From assembly GCA_030746295.1 (NCBI GenBank), contig JASLMY010000050.1, positions 1-23,344 on the forward strand: a stretch of 23,344 bases of DNA, written 5' to 3'. This document shows positions 22,841 through 23,344 of the stretch, piece by piece. The stretch is from Alphaproteobacteria bacterium. GTDB taxonomy: Bacteria > Pseudomonadota > Alphaproteobacteria > GCA-2731375. The position numbers and the translations under genes were made by a program. Under the pieces are notes generated by a model, which was given only the letters and a program-made list of their open reading frames with translations, was not told the origin of the DNA and made no database searches. Position 1 is the stretch's first letter. Each line of letters starts with the position of its first letter.

Positions 22841-23344
22841 ATGGCTGCTGGCAAGAGACGCGACGAAGCGCACGACCGGATCGCCCGGACCCTCTCCGAG
22901 GCGTTGCCTTACATGCGCCAGTTCGCGGGCCAGACCTTCGTCATCAAGTACGGCGGCCACGCCATGGGCTCCGACGAGCTGGCCCGGACCTTCGCCCGCG
23001 ACGTGGTGCTGATCAAGCAGGTCGGCATCAACCCGATCGTGGTCCACGGCGGCGGACCGCAGATCGCCAGCATGCTGGAGCGACTGAAGATCCAGAGCTC
23101 CTTCGTCGACGGCCTGCGCGTCACCGACCATGCCACCGTCGAGATCGTCGAGATGGTGCTCTCGGGCTCGATCAACAAGCAGGTGGTGACGGCGATCAAC
23201 TCCCAGGGCGGCACCGCGATCGGCCTTTCCGGCAAGGATGGCCGGTTGATCCAGGCCCGCAAGCTGCAACGGACCAAGCGCGACCCCGATTCAAACATCG
23301 AGCGCGTGCTCGACCTCGGCTTCGTCGGCGAGCCGGAGCGGATC
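22841..23344 (+). CDS. argB: Acetylglutamate kinase, 5' part (cut by the window end)
   Basis: ArgB phosphorylates N-acetylglutamate in the second step of arginine synthesis. Seen: 168 codons from ATG 22841, open to the last base. Diagnostic stretches are '[20 protein letters not shown]', 'VIKYGGHAM', '[12 protein letters not shown]' and '[20 protein letters not shown]', followed by '[13 protein letters not shown]' and 'GLSGKDG'. The N-terminal helix before residue 25 is the type linked to arginine feedback inhibition in hexameric enzymes (known of the family; not provable here). About 130 residues are missing beyond the window. It is the next gene after yihA, as is common in alphaproteobacteria. 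Confidence 0.96.
   Translation, partial: MAAGKRRDEAHDRIARTLSEALPYMRQFAGQTFVIKYGGHAMGSDELARTFARDVVLIKQVGINPIVVHGGGPQIASMLERLKIQSSFVDGLRVTDHATVEIVEMVLSGSINKQVVTAINSQGGTAIGLSGKDGRLIQARKLQRTKRDPDSNIERVLDLGFVGEPERI

Overview
The window looks like a piece of a GC-rich alphaproteobacterial chromosome, probably from the Rhodospirillales or a neighbouring order. The evidence is the gene order rpmH-rnpA-yidD-yidC-yihA-argB without dnaA, a thioredoxin-TPR (CnoX-like) protein with an intact CGPC motif, a free-standing ProXp-ala-type deacylase, and a Trm112-like protein of the cysteine-poor kind. This assignment rests on family recognition and gene order, not on a database search. No integrase, transposase, CRISPR array, rRNA or plasmid gene is visible.

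Layout. (1) 26-2188, plus strand: two CorC/HlyC-type CBS proteins in tandem. The first lacks its membrane domain and starts right after an in-frame stop. (2) 2340-5067, plus: speD (pyruvoyl AdoMet decarboxylase), then a CYTH-CHAD protein followed after 3 bp by an orphan ParA-type ATPase. (3) 5087-10671, minus: a three-gene catabolic unit, transcribed as an XRE-cupin regulator, a 2,2-dialkylglycine-decarboxylase-like class III aminotransferase, and a 1212-residue fused 5-oxoprolinase/hydantoinase. The regulator has a near-consensus promoter, with a perfect 8-bp inverted repeat around the -10 box and reaching into the start codon. (4) 10769-10926: tRNA-Gly(GCC) on the minus strand and a divergent promoter pair that appears to share one palindromic -35 hexamer. 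(5) 10963-15147, plus: ProXp-ala, CnoX-like thioredoxin-TPR, Lon N-domain protein, Trm112-like protein, DUF971 protein, SDR and NUDIX hydrolase, closely packed and probably one or two operons. (6) 15180-19254, minus: TVP38/TMEM64 membrane protein, FAD/NAD disulfide oxidoreductase, an orphan histidine kinase and a small lipoprotein. (7) 19547 to the right edge, plus: rpmH, rnpA, yidD, yidC, yihA and the 5' part of argB.

How the parts work together. The housekeeping blocks cover tRNA quality control, redox-linked chaperoning, ribosomal protein L34 and RNase P, membrane protein insertion and ribosome assembly. The accessory-looking material is the catabolic unit at 5087-10671 and the CYTH-CHAD/ParA pair. 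The catabolic unit could link opening of a cyclic amide or hydantoin to decarboxylating transamination of an alpha,alpha-disubstituted amino acid. The CYTH-CHAD/ParA pair suggests positioning of polyphosphate-associated material. Both readings are inferences from family and context.

The many long open frames opposite or inside these genes are what GC-rich coding DNA produces by chance and were left out.
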